Part shown: positions 1 to 7,510 of the stretch, one piece after another
How positions within the stretch are numbered: position 1 is the first letter of the stretch
Layout: each line of letters begins with the position of its first letter
DNA from: JAYWAM01 sp043782425
GTDB lineage: Bacteria > Pseudomonadota > Gammaproteobacteria > Burkholderiales > Usitatibacteraceae
Direction: 5' to 3'
DNA length: 28,576 bases
Assembly (NCBI GenBank): GCA_043782425.1
Contig: JAYWAM010000270.1
Location: 1-28,576, forward strand
Translations under genes and position numbers: made by a program
Notes under the pieces: generated by a model
The model's database searches: none
Told to the model about the DNA's origin: nothing
Seen by the model: the letters and a program-made list of their open reading frames with translations, nothing else

Positions 1-1
1 G

Positions 2-22
2 CTAAAGGACTTGAAGCCGTGA
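2..22 (+). CDS. 3' end of a LysR-family regulator (partial, 6 codons)
   Basis: The first bases read in frame as L-K-D-L-K-P-stop. This matches the last residues (L-R-D-L-K-P-stop) of the LysR C-terminal remnant at 7254-7430, and 17 bases around the stop are identical (8-24 and 7416-7432). The simplest reading is that a LysR-type gene ends here and that most of it lies left of the window. Only seven codons including the stop are visible, so the call depends on the match to the better-preserved remnant. Confidence 0.4.
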   Translation, partial: LKDLKP

Positions 23-169
23 CAGCTTCATGCGAACTGACACAATAACAAGCGGCCCATTGATCTTCACTAAGCGTTCCGATGGATCAAGGGTATTGAG
101 CTTGAGCATTCCAGATTGGTACATCTCTAGATCATCTTGATTGCAAAGTATCTGGCGGATTAGATCAGA

Positions 170-198
170 TTGACAGATTTCTATTTATGGTCGATACT
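170..198 (+). promoter_or_regulatory. Sigma70-type promoter of the TetR gene
   Basis: A perfect TTGACA at 170-175 is followed after 17 bases by GATACT at 193-198 (4 of 6 to TATAAT). Transcription would start around 205, inside the palindrome at 201-216, so a protein bound there would block initiation. This is a consensus match only. Confidence 0.5.
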
Positions 199-200
199 AT

Positions 201-216
201 AGTCAGTTAACTAACA
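201..216. promoter_or_regulatory. Operator palindrome, site 1 (TetR autoregulation)
   Basis: The core 202-215 reads GTCAGTTAACTAAC, a 14-base palindrome with one mismatched pair. The 16-base site matches 2598-2613, upstream of the exporter gene, at 13 positions. Both sites lie about 16 bases before their start codons. TetR-family proteins commonly bind such palindromes near their own promoter and the promoter of a target operon, which supports a shared operator. Confidence 0.6.
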
Positions 217-231
217 AATACTATTTAGACT

Positions 232-810
232 GTGAAAAAATCCAAAATTGATAAACGTACACGCCTGCTTGAGGCTGCGAACAAGCTAGTTCAGCAGCAG
301 GGTTTCAATCAGACCACGCTTGCGGATATCGCTCTAGAATCCAAGGTGCCGTTGGGGAACGTGTACTACTACTACAAAACCAAGGACGACATTGGTCACG
401 CTCTGATCGCGCACCGTACGGATTGCTACCGGGACCAAATCCGCGAGTGGGACAAGCTGCCTGAACCCCGGAAGCGGATATTGGCCGCGATCAAAACAGT
501 GGCCGAAAATCGCGAAATGGTTGCGCAAAGCGGGTGTCCCATCGGTAGTCTCTGTCAGGAGTTGCATAAGGATGGCGGGGGGCCGCTGGCAGACAAGGCT
601 GCGGGCACATTCTCGGTGCATCTTGGCTGGCTCGAAACGCAATTTCGTCTGCTGGGCATGGGGAAAGCATCTTCCGATCACGCGCTACATCTTGTGTCGG
701 CGCTGCAAGGCGCAAGTTTGCTGACGAATGCCTTCAATGACCCCACGCTGTTATTGAGAGAAACCGCGCGTCTCACCAAATGGGTTAAAGCATTGAGCGC
801 CGACACGTGA
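232..810 (+). CDS. TetR/AcrR-family transcriptional regulator
   Basis: This 192-residue protein starts at GTG, and no in-frame ATG lies nearby. The N-terminus (about residues 8-55) is a typical TetR helix-turn-helix domain, ending in the family hallmark G-N-V-Y-Y-Y-Y-K-T-K-D. The C-terminal ligand domain carries G-C-P-I-G-S-L-C-Q-E-L near residues 100-111, a segment also seen in other TetR proteins. Its two cysteines could sense an electrophile, but that is inference. No Shine-Dalgarno is visible, which fits a weakly expressed repressor. A palindrome over its predicted start site and a near copy before the RND gene point to autorepression and control of the exporter operon. The ligand is unknown. 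Confidence 0.85.
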   Translation: MKKSKIDKRTRLLEAANKLVQQQGFNQTTLADIALESKVPLGNVYYYYKTKDDIGHALIAHRTDCYRDQIREWDKLPEPRKRILAAIKTVAENREMVAQSGCPIGSLCQELHKDGGGPLADKAAGTFSVHLGWLETQFRLLGMGKASSDHALHLVSALQGASLLTNAFNDPTLLLRETARLTKWVKALSADT

Positions 811-849
811 CGTACTACCTAACCGGGGAAACCTGTAAAGAGACTCAAA

Positions 850-900
850 ATGAACAAGCTACAAAACAAAATTGCTGTAGTTACCGGAGGTGAGCCATGA
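850..900 (+). pseudogene. 5' remnant of a short-chain dehydrogenase gene (16-codon ORF)
   Basis: The ORF at 850-900 encodes M-N-K-L-Q-N-K-I-A-V-V-T-G-G followed by E-P and a stop. The first 14 residues are the classic start of a short-chain dehydrogenase/reductase, up to the first glycines of the TGxxxGxG nucleotide-binding motif. The rest of the gene is absent. The stop overlaps the ATG of the following DUF1993 gene (ATGA at 897-900), and the GGAGG encoding the glycines doubles as that gene's ribosome-binding site. A deletion probably fused the dehydrogenase start to its former neighbour. The piece may now act as a coupling leader peptide. Confidence 0.6.
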
Positions 901-1403
901 CGATCTCAATGTACCAGGCGAGCGCGCCGCGCTTCGCTAACACTTTAAAGAACCTCGTGCTGATTCTCGACAAGGCGCAGACGCACACCGAGACGCGCAA
1001 GATTGATCCGCTGGTTCTGACCGCAGCGCGCCTCTACCCGGACATGCTGCCGATGTCGCGACAGGTGCAGATCGCCTGCGACACGGCCAAGGGCGCGGTG
1101 GCGCGTCTCGCTGGCGTCGAGGCGCCGAAGCACGAAGACACCGAGAAAACCTTCGCCGAGCTCAAGGCTCGGATCGCTAAGACTCTGGATTTCATCGGCG
1201 CGTTCGAGCCGACGCAACTCGACGGCAGCGAGGAAAAGGAAATCGTGCTCAAGCGCGGAGGCAATGACACGCGCTACATCGGGAGCCAATACCTGCTCGG
1301 CTTCGCGTTGCCCAACTTCTACTTCCACGTCACGACTGCCTACGACATCCTGCGCCACAACGGCGTCGACGTCAGCAAGAGTGACTACATCGGCACTCCC
1401 TAA
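897..1403 (+). CDS. DUF1993 family protein
   Basis: This 168-residue soluble protein has no signal peptide and matches the DUF1993 family from memory of its layout. That layout is an N-terminal M-Y-Q-A-S-A-P-R-F, a central helix with Y-P-D-M-L-P-M, and a C-terminal stretch ending N-F-Y-F-H-V-T-T-A-Y-D-I-L-R-H-N-G-V. The family is predicted to be all-helical and DinB-like, and its biochemical role is not established. It is often found next to TetR regulators and oxidoreductases. Translation starts at the ATG overlapping the stop of the upstream dehydrogenase remnant, with GGAGG at 886-890. It probably belongs to the regulator's transcript. Confidence 0.85.
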   Translation: MTISMYQASAPRFANTLKNLVLILDKAQTHTETRKIDPLVLTAARLYPDMLPMSRQVQIACDTAKGAVARLAGVEAPKHEDTEKTFAELKARIAKTLDFIGAFEPTQLDGSEEKEIVLKRGGNDTRYIGSQYLLGFALPNFYFHVTTAYDILRHNGVDVSKSDYIGTP

Positions 1404-1415
1404 GTTGTGCGGCTC

Positions 1416-1460
1416 ACGTCCATGCAGCAACGCCGCCATGACCCTCATTAGCATGGACGT
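1416..1460. repeat. 10-base perfect inverted repeat between genes
   Basis: ACGTCCATGC at 1416-1425 is perfectly complementary to GCATGGACGT at 1451-1460 across a 25-base loop. No T-run follows, so it is not a standard intrinsic terminator. It sits between the DUF1993 and epimerase genes and could be an mRNA-processing or regulatory hairpin. Confidence 0.5.
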
Positions 1461-1496
1461 TCTGGGGCTGTTGGATCATCTCATCAAGGAGTGTGT

Positions 1497-2525
1497 ATGA
1501 CAGATAATCAAATGTTGCGGGTATTGGTCACCGGCGCCAGCGGTTTTCTCGGCGGCAATATTCTGCGTGCCTTACGGAAGAATCCGCAGATCACTCCAAT
1601 CGCCGCTTGCCGCGATCCAAACAAAATCAGCCACTGGTTCAAGGGTGAAATCCGCGTGGGTGATTTGACCGATGCTCAGTATCGGCGCGAACTGTCTAAA
1701 GGTGTTGATGTGATCTGTCATGCCGGGGGCTGGGCATCGATGTGGAGCCACAGCGAGATTGAACGCACGCATTTTTTCAAGCCGACCCGCGACTTGATCG
1801 ATAAGGCGATCAGCAATGGCGTGCGGCGTTTCATCTTTGCCAACACCACAGCGATTGCCGCCAAGGTTAAGAATGCGCGGCCGATCGACGATTTTGCTCC
1901 GACACAACGCACCGGTTACTGGCCACATCTCGACCGTCTCATCGACATTGACGATTACATGCACGCAAACAGCAAGCGCGGCATGGGGATGGTAAGTCTA
2001 CGACTCGGTGCTTTCATAGGCGTCGGCAACCGTCTAGGACTCGTGCCGGCGCTGACACCGCGCTTACGCACCTATCTCGTGCCCTGGCTGGCGGGCGGAC
2101 ACAAGCGCCAGGCGCTGGTGGCGGATACCGACTTGGGACAAGCCTTCGCGCGGGCTTGTATCGCGGATGGTCTCGACGATTACGAGTCGTTCAATATCTG
2201 CGGTGCTGAGTTTCCGACGTTGCGCGAGGTGGTGAGCTTTATCGCAGACGAAACCGGCTTTCCCAAACCGCTGTACAGCGTCCCGTATCCGGCCGGTTAC
2301 GCCTTCGGATGGTTGATGGAGATGCTCAATCCGCTGTTGCCTGGTTACCCGTTTCTCACCCGCTCGATCGTGCACCTGTGCGAGGACTGGGTGTGCCCGA
2401 TCGATTACGCCACACGCAAGCTGGGTTACGTTCCCGAGAAAGACTGGCGCACCACGATCCGCGAACATCTTGCCGACCTGAAAACACAAGGCTATCCCTG
2501 GCCGCGCTTGAGTCAGGTGCTTTGA
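1497..2525 (+). CDS. NAD-dependent epimerase/dehydratase (extended SDR) family protein
   Basis: The start is ATG 1497, chosen because AAGGAG lies at 1486-1491; a GTG two codons earlier lacks support. The protein has 342 residues. Residues 8-20 hold the Rossmann motif G-A-S-G-F-L-G, as in 3-beta-hydroxysteroid dehydrogenase and UDP-sugar epimerase-like enzymes. The serine/threonine region is F-A-N-T-T around residue 116. The usual YxxxK active site appears as H156-A-N-S-K160, with a tyrosine two residues earlier, so the catalytic tyrosine seems displaced or replaced. The substrate is unknown. Its position between a regulator and a lipid-exporter-like operon suggests a role in modifying a hydrophobic compound, but this is inference. 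Confidence 0.8.
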   Translation: MTDNQMLRVLVTGASGFLGGNILRALRKNPQITPIAACRDPNKISHWFKGEIRVGDLTDAQYRRELSKGVDVICHAGGWASMWSHSEIERTHFFKPTRDLIDKAISNGVRRFIFANTTAIAAKVKNARPIDDFAPTQRTGYWPHLDRLIDIDDYMHANSKRGMGMVSLRLGAFIGVGNRLGLVPALTPRLRTYLVPWLAGGHKRQALVADTDLGQAFARACIADGLDDYESFNICGAEFPTLREVVSFIADETGFPKPLYSVPYPAGYAFGWLMEMLNPLLPGYPFLTRSIVHLCEDWVCPIDYATRKLGYVPEKDWRTTIREHLADLKTQGYPWPRLSQVL

Positions 2526-2597
2526 TGGCAGCAACTATGGGGGCTTGAAAAATCCTGAACGGAGCGGAGCAGTTGCGGTATTTTTTTGCTTAAACTA

Positions 2598-2613
2598 AGT
2601 TAGTTAACTTACT
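2598..2613. promoter_or_regulatory. Operator palindrome, site 2 (exporter operon)
   Basis: AGTTAGTTAACTTACT is a 16-base palindrome with one mismatched pair. It matches the site before the TetR gene (201-216) at 13 of 16 positions. It lies 55 bases upstream of the preferred RND start codon. A convincing separate -35/-10 pair was not found, but the site is AT-rich and probably overlaps the promoter. Predicted target of the regulator at 232-810. Confidence 0.6.
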
Positions 2614-2668
2614 AATATGAATTTAGAACATGAAAACACCAACAAGTCATCAATCCAGGAGACCTAAA

Positions 2669-5071
2669 ATGGAAGCTGTTACATCGCGTTATTTCCGTCC
2701 CTATGCCCAGTGGATTATTTCTCATCGCCAGCTCGTTATCATCGCGATCCTCGGCATCACCGCTTTTTTTGTTACCCGCATCGGCCACCTCCAGATGGAC
2801 ACCAATCCGGATCTCTGGGCGCCGCAGAAGCATGCCTATGTCGAGACGACGAACCTGTTGGATAAAATTTTCGGCGGCAAGAATTATACCGTGATCGGTA
2901 TTGTCCCCAAGCAGGGGGACATCTACCAGCCGCAGGTACTGGCGAAGATCAAGCGCATCCAGGAAGGGATCGAGCAGTTGCCGGAGGCGGTGCGGCACAA
3001 TATTCTGAGCATCGCCGCGCGCAAGGTTAAGTCTATCAAGGGCGGAACCGAGGGCATGGAAGTACGCCAGATGATGGAGACGGTGCCGCAAACGCCGGCG
3101 GAAATGGAGAAGCTCAAAGCTGCAGTCGCCTCAATGCCGATTTATATCAACGCCCTGGTGTCACCGGATGGCAAGGCGGCGGCGGTCGTCGCGGATTTCA
3201 AGCAGGACGAAAAAACCCCGAACTATATCGCGCTGACCGAGGGGCTTCGCAAAATCGTCGACCACGAACGCGACGACACAGTGAATATCTACCTCGGCGG
3301 ATTACCCATCGTGGGTGCAGCGGCTGATGCCCATTTCATGAACATGCCGATGTTTTTCGGCGCCGCGCTGCTGGTCATCATGCTCATCCAATACTGGTCG
3401 TTCCGCAGCTTTCAAGGGATGTTGCTGCCGATGTTGACGGGCATCTTGAGCGTCATCTGGAGCCTGGGATTGATGGGGCTGCTAGGCGTGCACCTGGACC
3501 CTCTGAACACCACGACCCCGATTCTCGTCATGGCGGTCGCCGCCGGCCATGCGATCCAGATTCTCAAGCGTTATTACGAGGAATATAACCGGCTACAGTC
3601 AGGCGGCATGAGCGCCCGCGAGGCAAACCGGGCGGCGGTGGTGGAATCGATGACCCGTGTCGGGCCGGTGATGATCGTGGCGGGCTTGATTGCGGCTATT
3701 ACCTTCTTCTCCCTCGCGGGCACCGGCATTCCCATGGTGCAGCACTTCGGTGTGTTTGCCGGTTGCGGCGTGCTCGCTGCCATGGTGATCGAGATGACCG
3801 TCATTCCGGCGGTGCGCTCGGTGCTGCGTCCCCCGAAAAAACACGAAGCCGAGCGTGAACGCGAGGCGGGCATAGTAGACAGGTTCTTACTTGGCGTGGC
3901 AAACAATCTCGTCGGCGGGCGCGCTCCGATGATCGTCATCGGCGGGCTCGCGCTGCTCGCCGTGGTGGGCGTCGGCATAGTATTTCTGCACGTGGACAAC
4001 AATTTCAAGCTCTACCACAAGCCGACGAGCGAGCTTCGCATTGATGACCGGGCGCTCAACCGGACATTTGGTGGCGCCAACTCCATTCAGTTCCTGATCC
4101 AAACGCCCGAAGCGGATGGAATAAAAGACCCCAATGTATTGCAAGGCATGGTGCGGCTACAGACCTTCCTCGAAAGCCTGCCGGATGTCGGCAAGACGCA
4201 ATCGCTGGTGGATCTGATCAAGCGTATGAATCAGGCGATGCATGCCGACGATCCGGCCTTTTATACTGTCCCGGAGAACCGCGACCTGGTCGCGCAATAT
4301 CTCTTTTTATATTCCACTTCCGGCGACCCGCAGGATTTTGACAGTTTCGTAGACAACGATTACCGGCGCGCGTCCGTCTGGGTTTTCCTTAAAAATGACA
4401 GTACCACGAACGCCGATATCATCGCGAAGCAGGCCCAGGTCATCATAGGCAGGAGCTTTCCGCCCGGGGTCAGCGTACAAATGGGCGGAAGCTTGCCGCA
4501 GATGATCGCCCTTAACGATGTCATCGTAAAAGACAAATTCAGCAACATGGCGCAGATGGCCTTGGTGGTATTTATACTAGGCGCCATCGCGTTGCGATCA
4601 TTGGTAGGAGGGCTATTCGTGGTCACACCCCTGTTGGCGGTGATAATAGCGAACTTCGGTTTGATGGGCTGGCTAAATACCCCGCTCGACATCACCGCGA
4701 TGACGACAGCGGCCATGGCCATCGGCATCGGCGCGGATTACGAACTTTATCTGTTGTTCCGGTTCCGTGAAGAGCTCGCCCGCAGCGGTAACGTCTTGAC
4801 TGCGACCCGGGTTTCGTTACTGACCTCCGGCAAGGCCATCCTATTCGTGGCGTTATCGATTATCGGCGGCTACGCGGTACTGCAAGCGTCGGACTTCGCG
4901 TTTTATAACCAGCTCTCAAACATGGTGACGGCGACGATGATGGTGAGCGCGTTCTTCGCCCTGTTCTTCCTGCGCGCCCTGATGATGATTTTCAAGCCGC
5001 GCTTCATCTTTGGCGACCGGCGCGATGCGTTGTTTGCCCCAATGGCTGCCGCAGCGGGAGGTAGAAAATGA
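2669..5071 (+). CDS. RND-superfamily (MMPL-type) exporter
   Basis: ATG 2669 is preferred because AGGAGA at 2657-2662 precedes it by six bases; an ATG at 2630 has no ribosome-binding site. The protein has 800 residues with the duplicated RND layout: a membrane helix, a large periplasmic loop, a helix bundle, then a second copy. The second bundle contains G-I-G-A-D-Y-E-L-Y-L-L-F-R-F near residue 690, the hallmark of the COG1033/MMPL branch, whose acidic residue serves proton coupling. The matching site in the first bundle reads A-A-G-H-A-I-Q-I-L. Members of this branch export lipids, hopanoids and other hydrophobic molecules. Its stop overlaps the next start (ATGA), so it is translationally coupled to a LolA-like protein. 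The substrate cannot be read from sequence. Confidence 0.88.
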   Translation: MEAVTSRYFRPYAQWIISHRQLVIIAILGITAFFVTRIGHLQMDTNPDLWAPQKHAYVETTNLLDKIFGGKNYTVIGIVPKQGDIYQPQVLAKIKRIQEGIEQLPEAVRHNILSIAARKVKSIKGGTEGMEVRQMMETVPQTPAEMEKLKAAVASMPIYINALVSPDGKAAAVVADFKQDEKTPNYIALTEGLRKIVDHERDDTVNIYLGGLPIVGAAADAHFMNMPMFFGAALLVIMLIQYWSFRSFQGMLLPMLTGILSVIWSLGLMGLLGVHLDPLNTTTPILVMAVAAGHAIQILKRYYEEYNRLQSGGMSAREANRAAVVESMTRVGPVMIVAGLIAAITFFSLAGTGIPMVQHFGVFAGCGVLAAMVIEMTVIPAVRSVLRPPKKHEAEREREAGIVDRFLLGVANNLVGGRAPMIVIGGLALLAVVGVGIVFLHVDNNFKLYHKPTSELRIDDRALNRTFGGANSIQFLIQTPEADGIKDPNVLQGMVRLQTFLESLPDVGKTQSLVDLIKRMNQAMHADDPAFYTVPENRDLVAQYLFLYSTSGDPQDFDSFVDNDYRRASVWVFLKNDSTTNADIIAKQAQVIIGRSFPPGVSVQMGGSLPQMIALNDVIVKDKFSNMAQMALVVFILGAIALRSLVGGLFVVTPLLAVIIANFGLMGWLNTPLDITAMTTAAMAIGIGADYELYLLFRFREELARSGNVLTATRVSLLTSGKAILFVALSIIGGYAVLQASDFAFYNQLSNMVTATMMVSAFFALFFLRALMMIFKPRFIFGDRRDALFAPMAAAAGGRK

Positions 5072-5877
5072 AACGCCTCGTTATGGCGACCGCACTGCTT
5101 GGCGCGTTGACGTTTGTAGCGCTGACGCCGTTGGGCGCGTACAGCGCTGAGGTAAGCGCGCACGACATCATGGAGAAGAATTTTTTTGTTTCCAAGATAA
5201 AATCCCTCAAGAGCGACGCCACCATGGTGTTGATTAACGATAAAGGAGAGAAACGGGAGCGCAAAAACACCACGCTGCTCAGGCTGCAAGCTAACGGCAT
5301 CGACTCCAAACTCTTGGTGAAATTCAGCACGCCCACCGACATCAAGGGAACCGGATTTCTCCAGGTGGAGCACAGCGACGGCGATGACGATCTGTGGCTC
5401 TACCTTCCGGCGTTAAAAAAGAGTCGGCGACTGGTGGCCAACAATAAAAAGGACAGCTTCCTCGGCTCGGATTTTTCCTACGGCGATATTTCGCTGCCGA
5501 AGGTGGATCAGTATCAGCACACGTTGAAGGGTTCCGAAAAGATCAAAGAGAACGAGTGTTACGTCATCGAATCCGTACCGGCGAACGACAGCGTCAAATC
5601 CAACAGCGGCTATAGCAAGAAAATCACCTGGGTGAGAAAAGACGCTTTGCTCGAAGCCAAAGTCGAGTATTACGACCTTTCCGGACGGCTGCTGAAAACC
5701 CAGCTAACCGCCAATCACCAGTTGGTTGAGCCTAATCCGCAACGCTGGTTCGCACTGTATCGGGAAATGACCAACCATCAGACCGGACACAAAACCGTTC
5801 TCAATTTCGACAAAATAGAATCCGGTGCGCCTGCGCCCGACGAGCTGTTTACGACACGCTATGTCGAGCGCGAATGA
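5068..5877 (+). CDS. Outer-membrane lipoprotein-sorting (LolA-like) periplasmic protein
   Basis: This 269-residue protein has a clear signal peptide (about residues 1-27, ending near Y-S-A). The mature part matches the LolA-like family that accompanies MMPL transporters: central segments D-D-L-W-L-Y-L-P-A-L-K-K-S-R-R and G-S-D-F-S-Y-G-D-I are typical. LolA-fold proteins have a half-barrel cavity that carries an acyl chain across the periplasm. It overlaps both neighbours by four bases (ATGA at 5068 and at 5874). It is therefore the likely periplasmic shuttle between the inner-membrane pump and the outer-membrane barrel. The family is distinct from true LolA, which acts with LolCDE. Confidence 0.85.
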   Translation: MKRLVMATALLGALTFVALTPLGAYSAEVSAHDIMEKNFFVSKIKSLKSDATMVLINDKGEKRERKNTTLLRLQANGIDSKLLVKFSTPTDIKGTGFLQVEHSDGDDDLWLYLPALKKSRRLVANNKKDSFLGSDFSYGDISLPKVDQYQHTLKGSEKIKENECYVIESVPANDSVKSNSGYSKKITWVRKDALLEAKVEYYDLSGRLLKTQLTANHQLVEPNPQRWFALYREMTNHQTGHKTVLNFDKIESGAPAPDELFTTRYVERE

Positions 5878-7178
5878 GGCGATCGACGGGCCTCCTCCTC
5901 ACCGTCCTGGTTGGGGCGGCATTGACGCCTGCCGCCTACGCCGACGATCCTGGCACCGACAACGATGCCGCCCCCGACGGTTTAACGGCGTTCCTGCGAG
6001 ACCAGCGCGCCACCGGCGTCGTGCGCGTCGACTACTTTCGCTCGTCGAAGAACCTCGACGACGACACCAATTTTCTCGGCGCCACCGCCCAGATCAAGCT
6101 CTTGCCCAGCCTTGCCAAGACCCTTGACGGCAAGCTGGAACTACGCATCACCAACCCCGCGATTGGCAAGGGCGCCAAGACCCGCAGCCGTTTGCTCGAA
6201 GCCTATGCGACAGTCCACTTTGAGAAGGCTGATTTGCGCATCGGCAAACAGATCGTCGCCTGGGGGCGCGCGGATGGCATCAACCCGACCGACAACCTCA
6301 CACCCCGCGACTTCACCGGACTGCTGCCGTTCGAGGACGATCAACGTTTCGGAACCACGGCGGTTAAGCTCGACACTTTTCTATCGCAGGAATATACCGC
6401 TACTGTCTTTGCGACGCCCTTTTTCGAACCCTCCAAAAGCCCGCTACCGACCGGCGGGCGCACGCTTATCGAAACAACGCCGGCACGCAGCCTCTCCAAC
6501 ACCGAGGTCGGCCTGAAGCTCAACAAGGTGGGCGAGGGCTTCGATTGGTCTGTCAGCGCCTTCCACGGGTTCAGCCGGTTACCGGATATGCGGGTCGTTG
6601 GGAGCACACCTTCCGGATCCATACTGGAACAGCACTACGACCGCATTACGGTGTTTGGGGCCGACTTCGCGCGTAATCTCGGGCGCTTCGGCTTTCGCGG
6701 TGAGTTGGCATATGTGAACACCGCAGACGGTGCGGGCACTGACCCCGACGCCAAGAATCCTTATCTGTTCTGGATTGTCGGTATCGACAGAACGATTTTC
6801 GAAAATCTGAACGTCAATTTACAGTTCCTTCAACGCTGGGTACGGCGTTATCACAATCCGCAAGGCATCGCCGATCCGCTGGAGCGTGATATTGCGATTC
6901 AAAACGCAACTCTCGTTGGTCAGCGGGATCGCACCAATAACGGGATCAGTTTTCGCGTCAGCAATAAATGGTTCAACGATACATTAGAGGCCGAGGTCTT
7001 TGCTGTGGTAAATACAACGCGCCATGACAGCTTCATTCGACCGCTGTTGACTTACGCCTTCAGCGATCATTTGAAAGCCACCATCGGCGCTGAACTATAT
7101 TTCGGCGCGGCGGATACGCAGTTCGACGGCCAGAAACGCAACCGTGGGATGTTCATGGAGATGCGTTACGGTTTTTAG
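5874..7178 (+). CDS. Outer-membrane beta-barrel protein (DUF1302-like)
   Basis: The 434-residue protein begins with a signal peptide (about residues 1-23, A-A-Y-A). The rest alternates polar and hydrophobic residues and ends in an aromatic (R-Y-G-F-stop), as expected for a BAM-inserted barrel. The segment G-K-Q-I-V-A-W-G-R-A-D-G-I-N-P-T-D resembles the conserved part of DUF1302 barrels, which are often linked to RND exporters. Start and upstream stop overlap (ATGA), so it is the third cistron of the exporter operon. It could be the exit channel or acceptor at the outer membrane. The exact family should be treated as tentative. Confidence 0.75.
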   Translation: MRRSTGLLLTVLVGAALTPAAYADDPGTDNDAAPDGLTAFLRDQRATGVVRVDYFRSSKNLDDDTNFLGATAQIKLLPSLAKTLDGKLELRITNPAIGKGAKTRSRLLEAYATVHFEKADLRIGKQIVAWGRADGINPTDNLTPRDFTGLLPFEDDQRFGTTAVKLDTFLSQEYTATVFATPFFEPSKSPLPTGGRTLIETTPARSLSNTEVGLKLNKVGEGFDWSVSAFHGFSRLPDMRVVGSTPSGSILEQHYDRITVFGADFARNLGRFGFRGELAYVNTADGAGTDPDAKNPYLFWIVGIDRTIFENLNVNLQFLQRWVRRYHNPQGIADPLERDIAIQNATLVGQRDRTNNGISFRVSNKWFNDTLEAEVFAVVNTTRHDSFIRPLLTYAFSDHLKATIGAELYFGAADTQFDGQKRNRGMFMEMRYGF

Positions 7179-7253
7179 CGGTTTATATTGGTTTTAGTAT
7201 GGTGCTCTTCCATGGTGTATTGATACATAAGCTATGTTTTATCCACCCTGTTT

Positions 7254-7430
7254 ATCTCCTACCAGGTCGCGCCCTATATCAAGCAAAAGCGTTTAAAAGT
7301 TGTGCTCAAGGAATTCGAGCCGCCGCCCCGGCCGATCAATATCGTTTATCCCCACGCGCGCTTGCTGCCGATGAGAACCAGGGTGTTCATCGATTGGATC
7401 AAGCAGGAGTTGCGTGACTTGAAGCCGTGA
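7254..7430 (+). pseudogene. C-terminal remnant of a LysR-family regulator
   Basis: The frame from 7254 to the stop at 7428-7430 reads as the end of a LysR substrate-binding domain: Y-Q-V-A-P-Y-I-K, then L-K-E-F-E-P-P-P-R-P-I-N-I-V-Y-P and finally F-I-D-W-I-K-Q-E-L. This is the normal LysR C-terminus (Y-P-x-x-R-x-L-P-x-R-x-R-x-F-I-D). Upstream of about 7254 the similarity stops and no helix-turn-helix is present, so roughly the first 240 residues are missing. The last six codons match the LysR end at the window's left edge. The intervening module was probably placed between the two ends by rearrangement. Confidence 0.75.
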
Positions 7431-7452
7431 CATCTATAACAAGGCGCTAAAC

Positions 7453-7470
7453 TACGCCAAATATGGCGTA
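7453..7470. promoter_or_regulatory. hip operator O1
   Basis: TACGCC, six bases, GGCGTA: perfect 6-base arms upstream of the -35 element. A near copy (O2) lies 40 bases downstream, centre to centre. The layout resembles the TATCC-N8-GGATA operators of E. coli hipBA, with a different sequence. Confidence 0.7.
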
Positions 7471-7474
7471 TATG

Positions 7475-7503
7475 TTGACAATACATACAAAAACCGCCAT
7501 ATT
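7475..7503 (+). promoter_or_regulatory. hipBA promoter (predicts a leaderless hipB mRNA)
   Basis: TTGACA at 7475-7480 is followed by 17 bases and CATATT at 7498-7503. Transcription would begin about 7 bases later, at or next to the A of the hipB ATG (7510). The -10 lies within operator O2, so HipB binding would exclude polymerase. Confidence 0.55.
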
Positions 7504-7510
7504 AGGCGTA
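7493..7510. promoter_or_regulatory. hip operator O2, overlapping -10 and hipB start
   Basis: ACCGCC, six bases, GGCGTA: the right arm is identical to that of O1 and four of six left-arm bases pair. It spans the predicted -10 and reaches the first base of the hipB ATG. Confidence 0.65.

Noticed and set aside
2..178. Open frame on the minus strand (about 58 codons) overlapping the LysR end and TetR promoter.
   Set aside because: No recognisable family or start signal, and it runs through the LysR end and the promoter region.
7199..7417. 72-codon plus-strand frame after the outer-membrane protein gene.
   Set aside because: It runs out of frame through the LysR remnant, whose own frame gives a clear LysR C-terminus.
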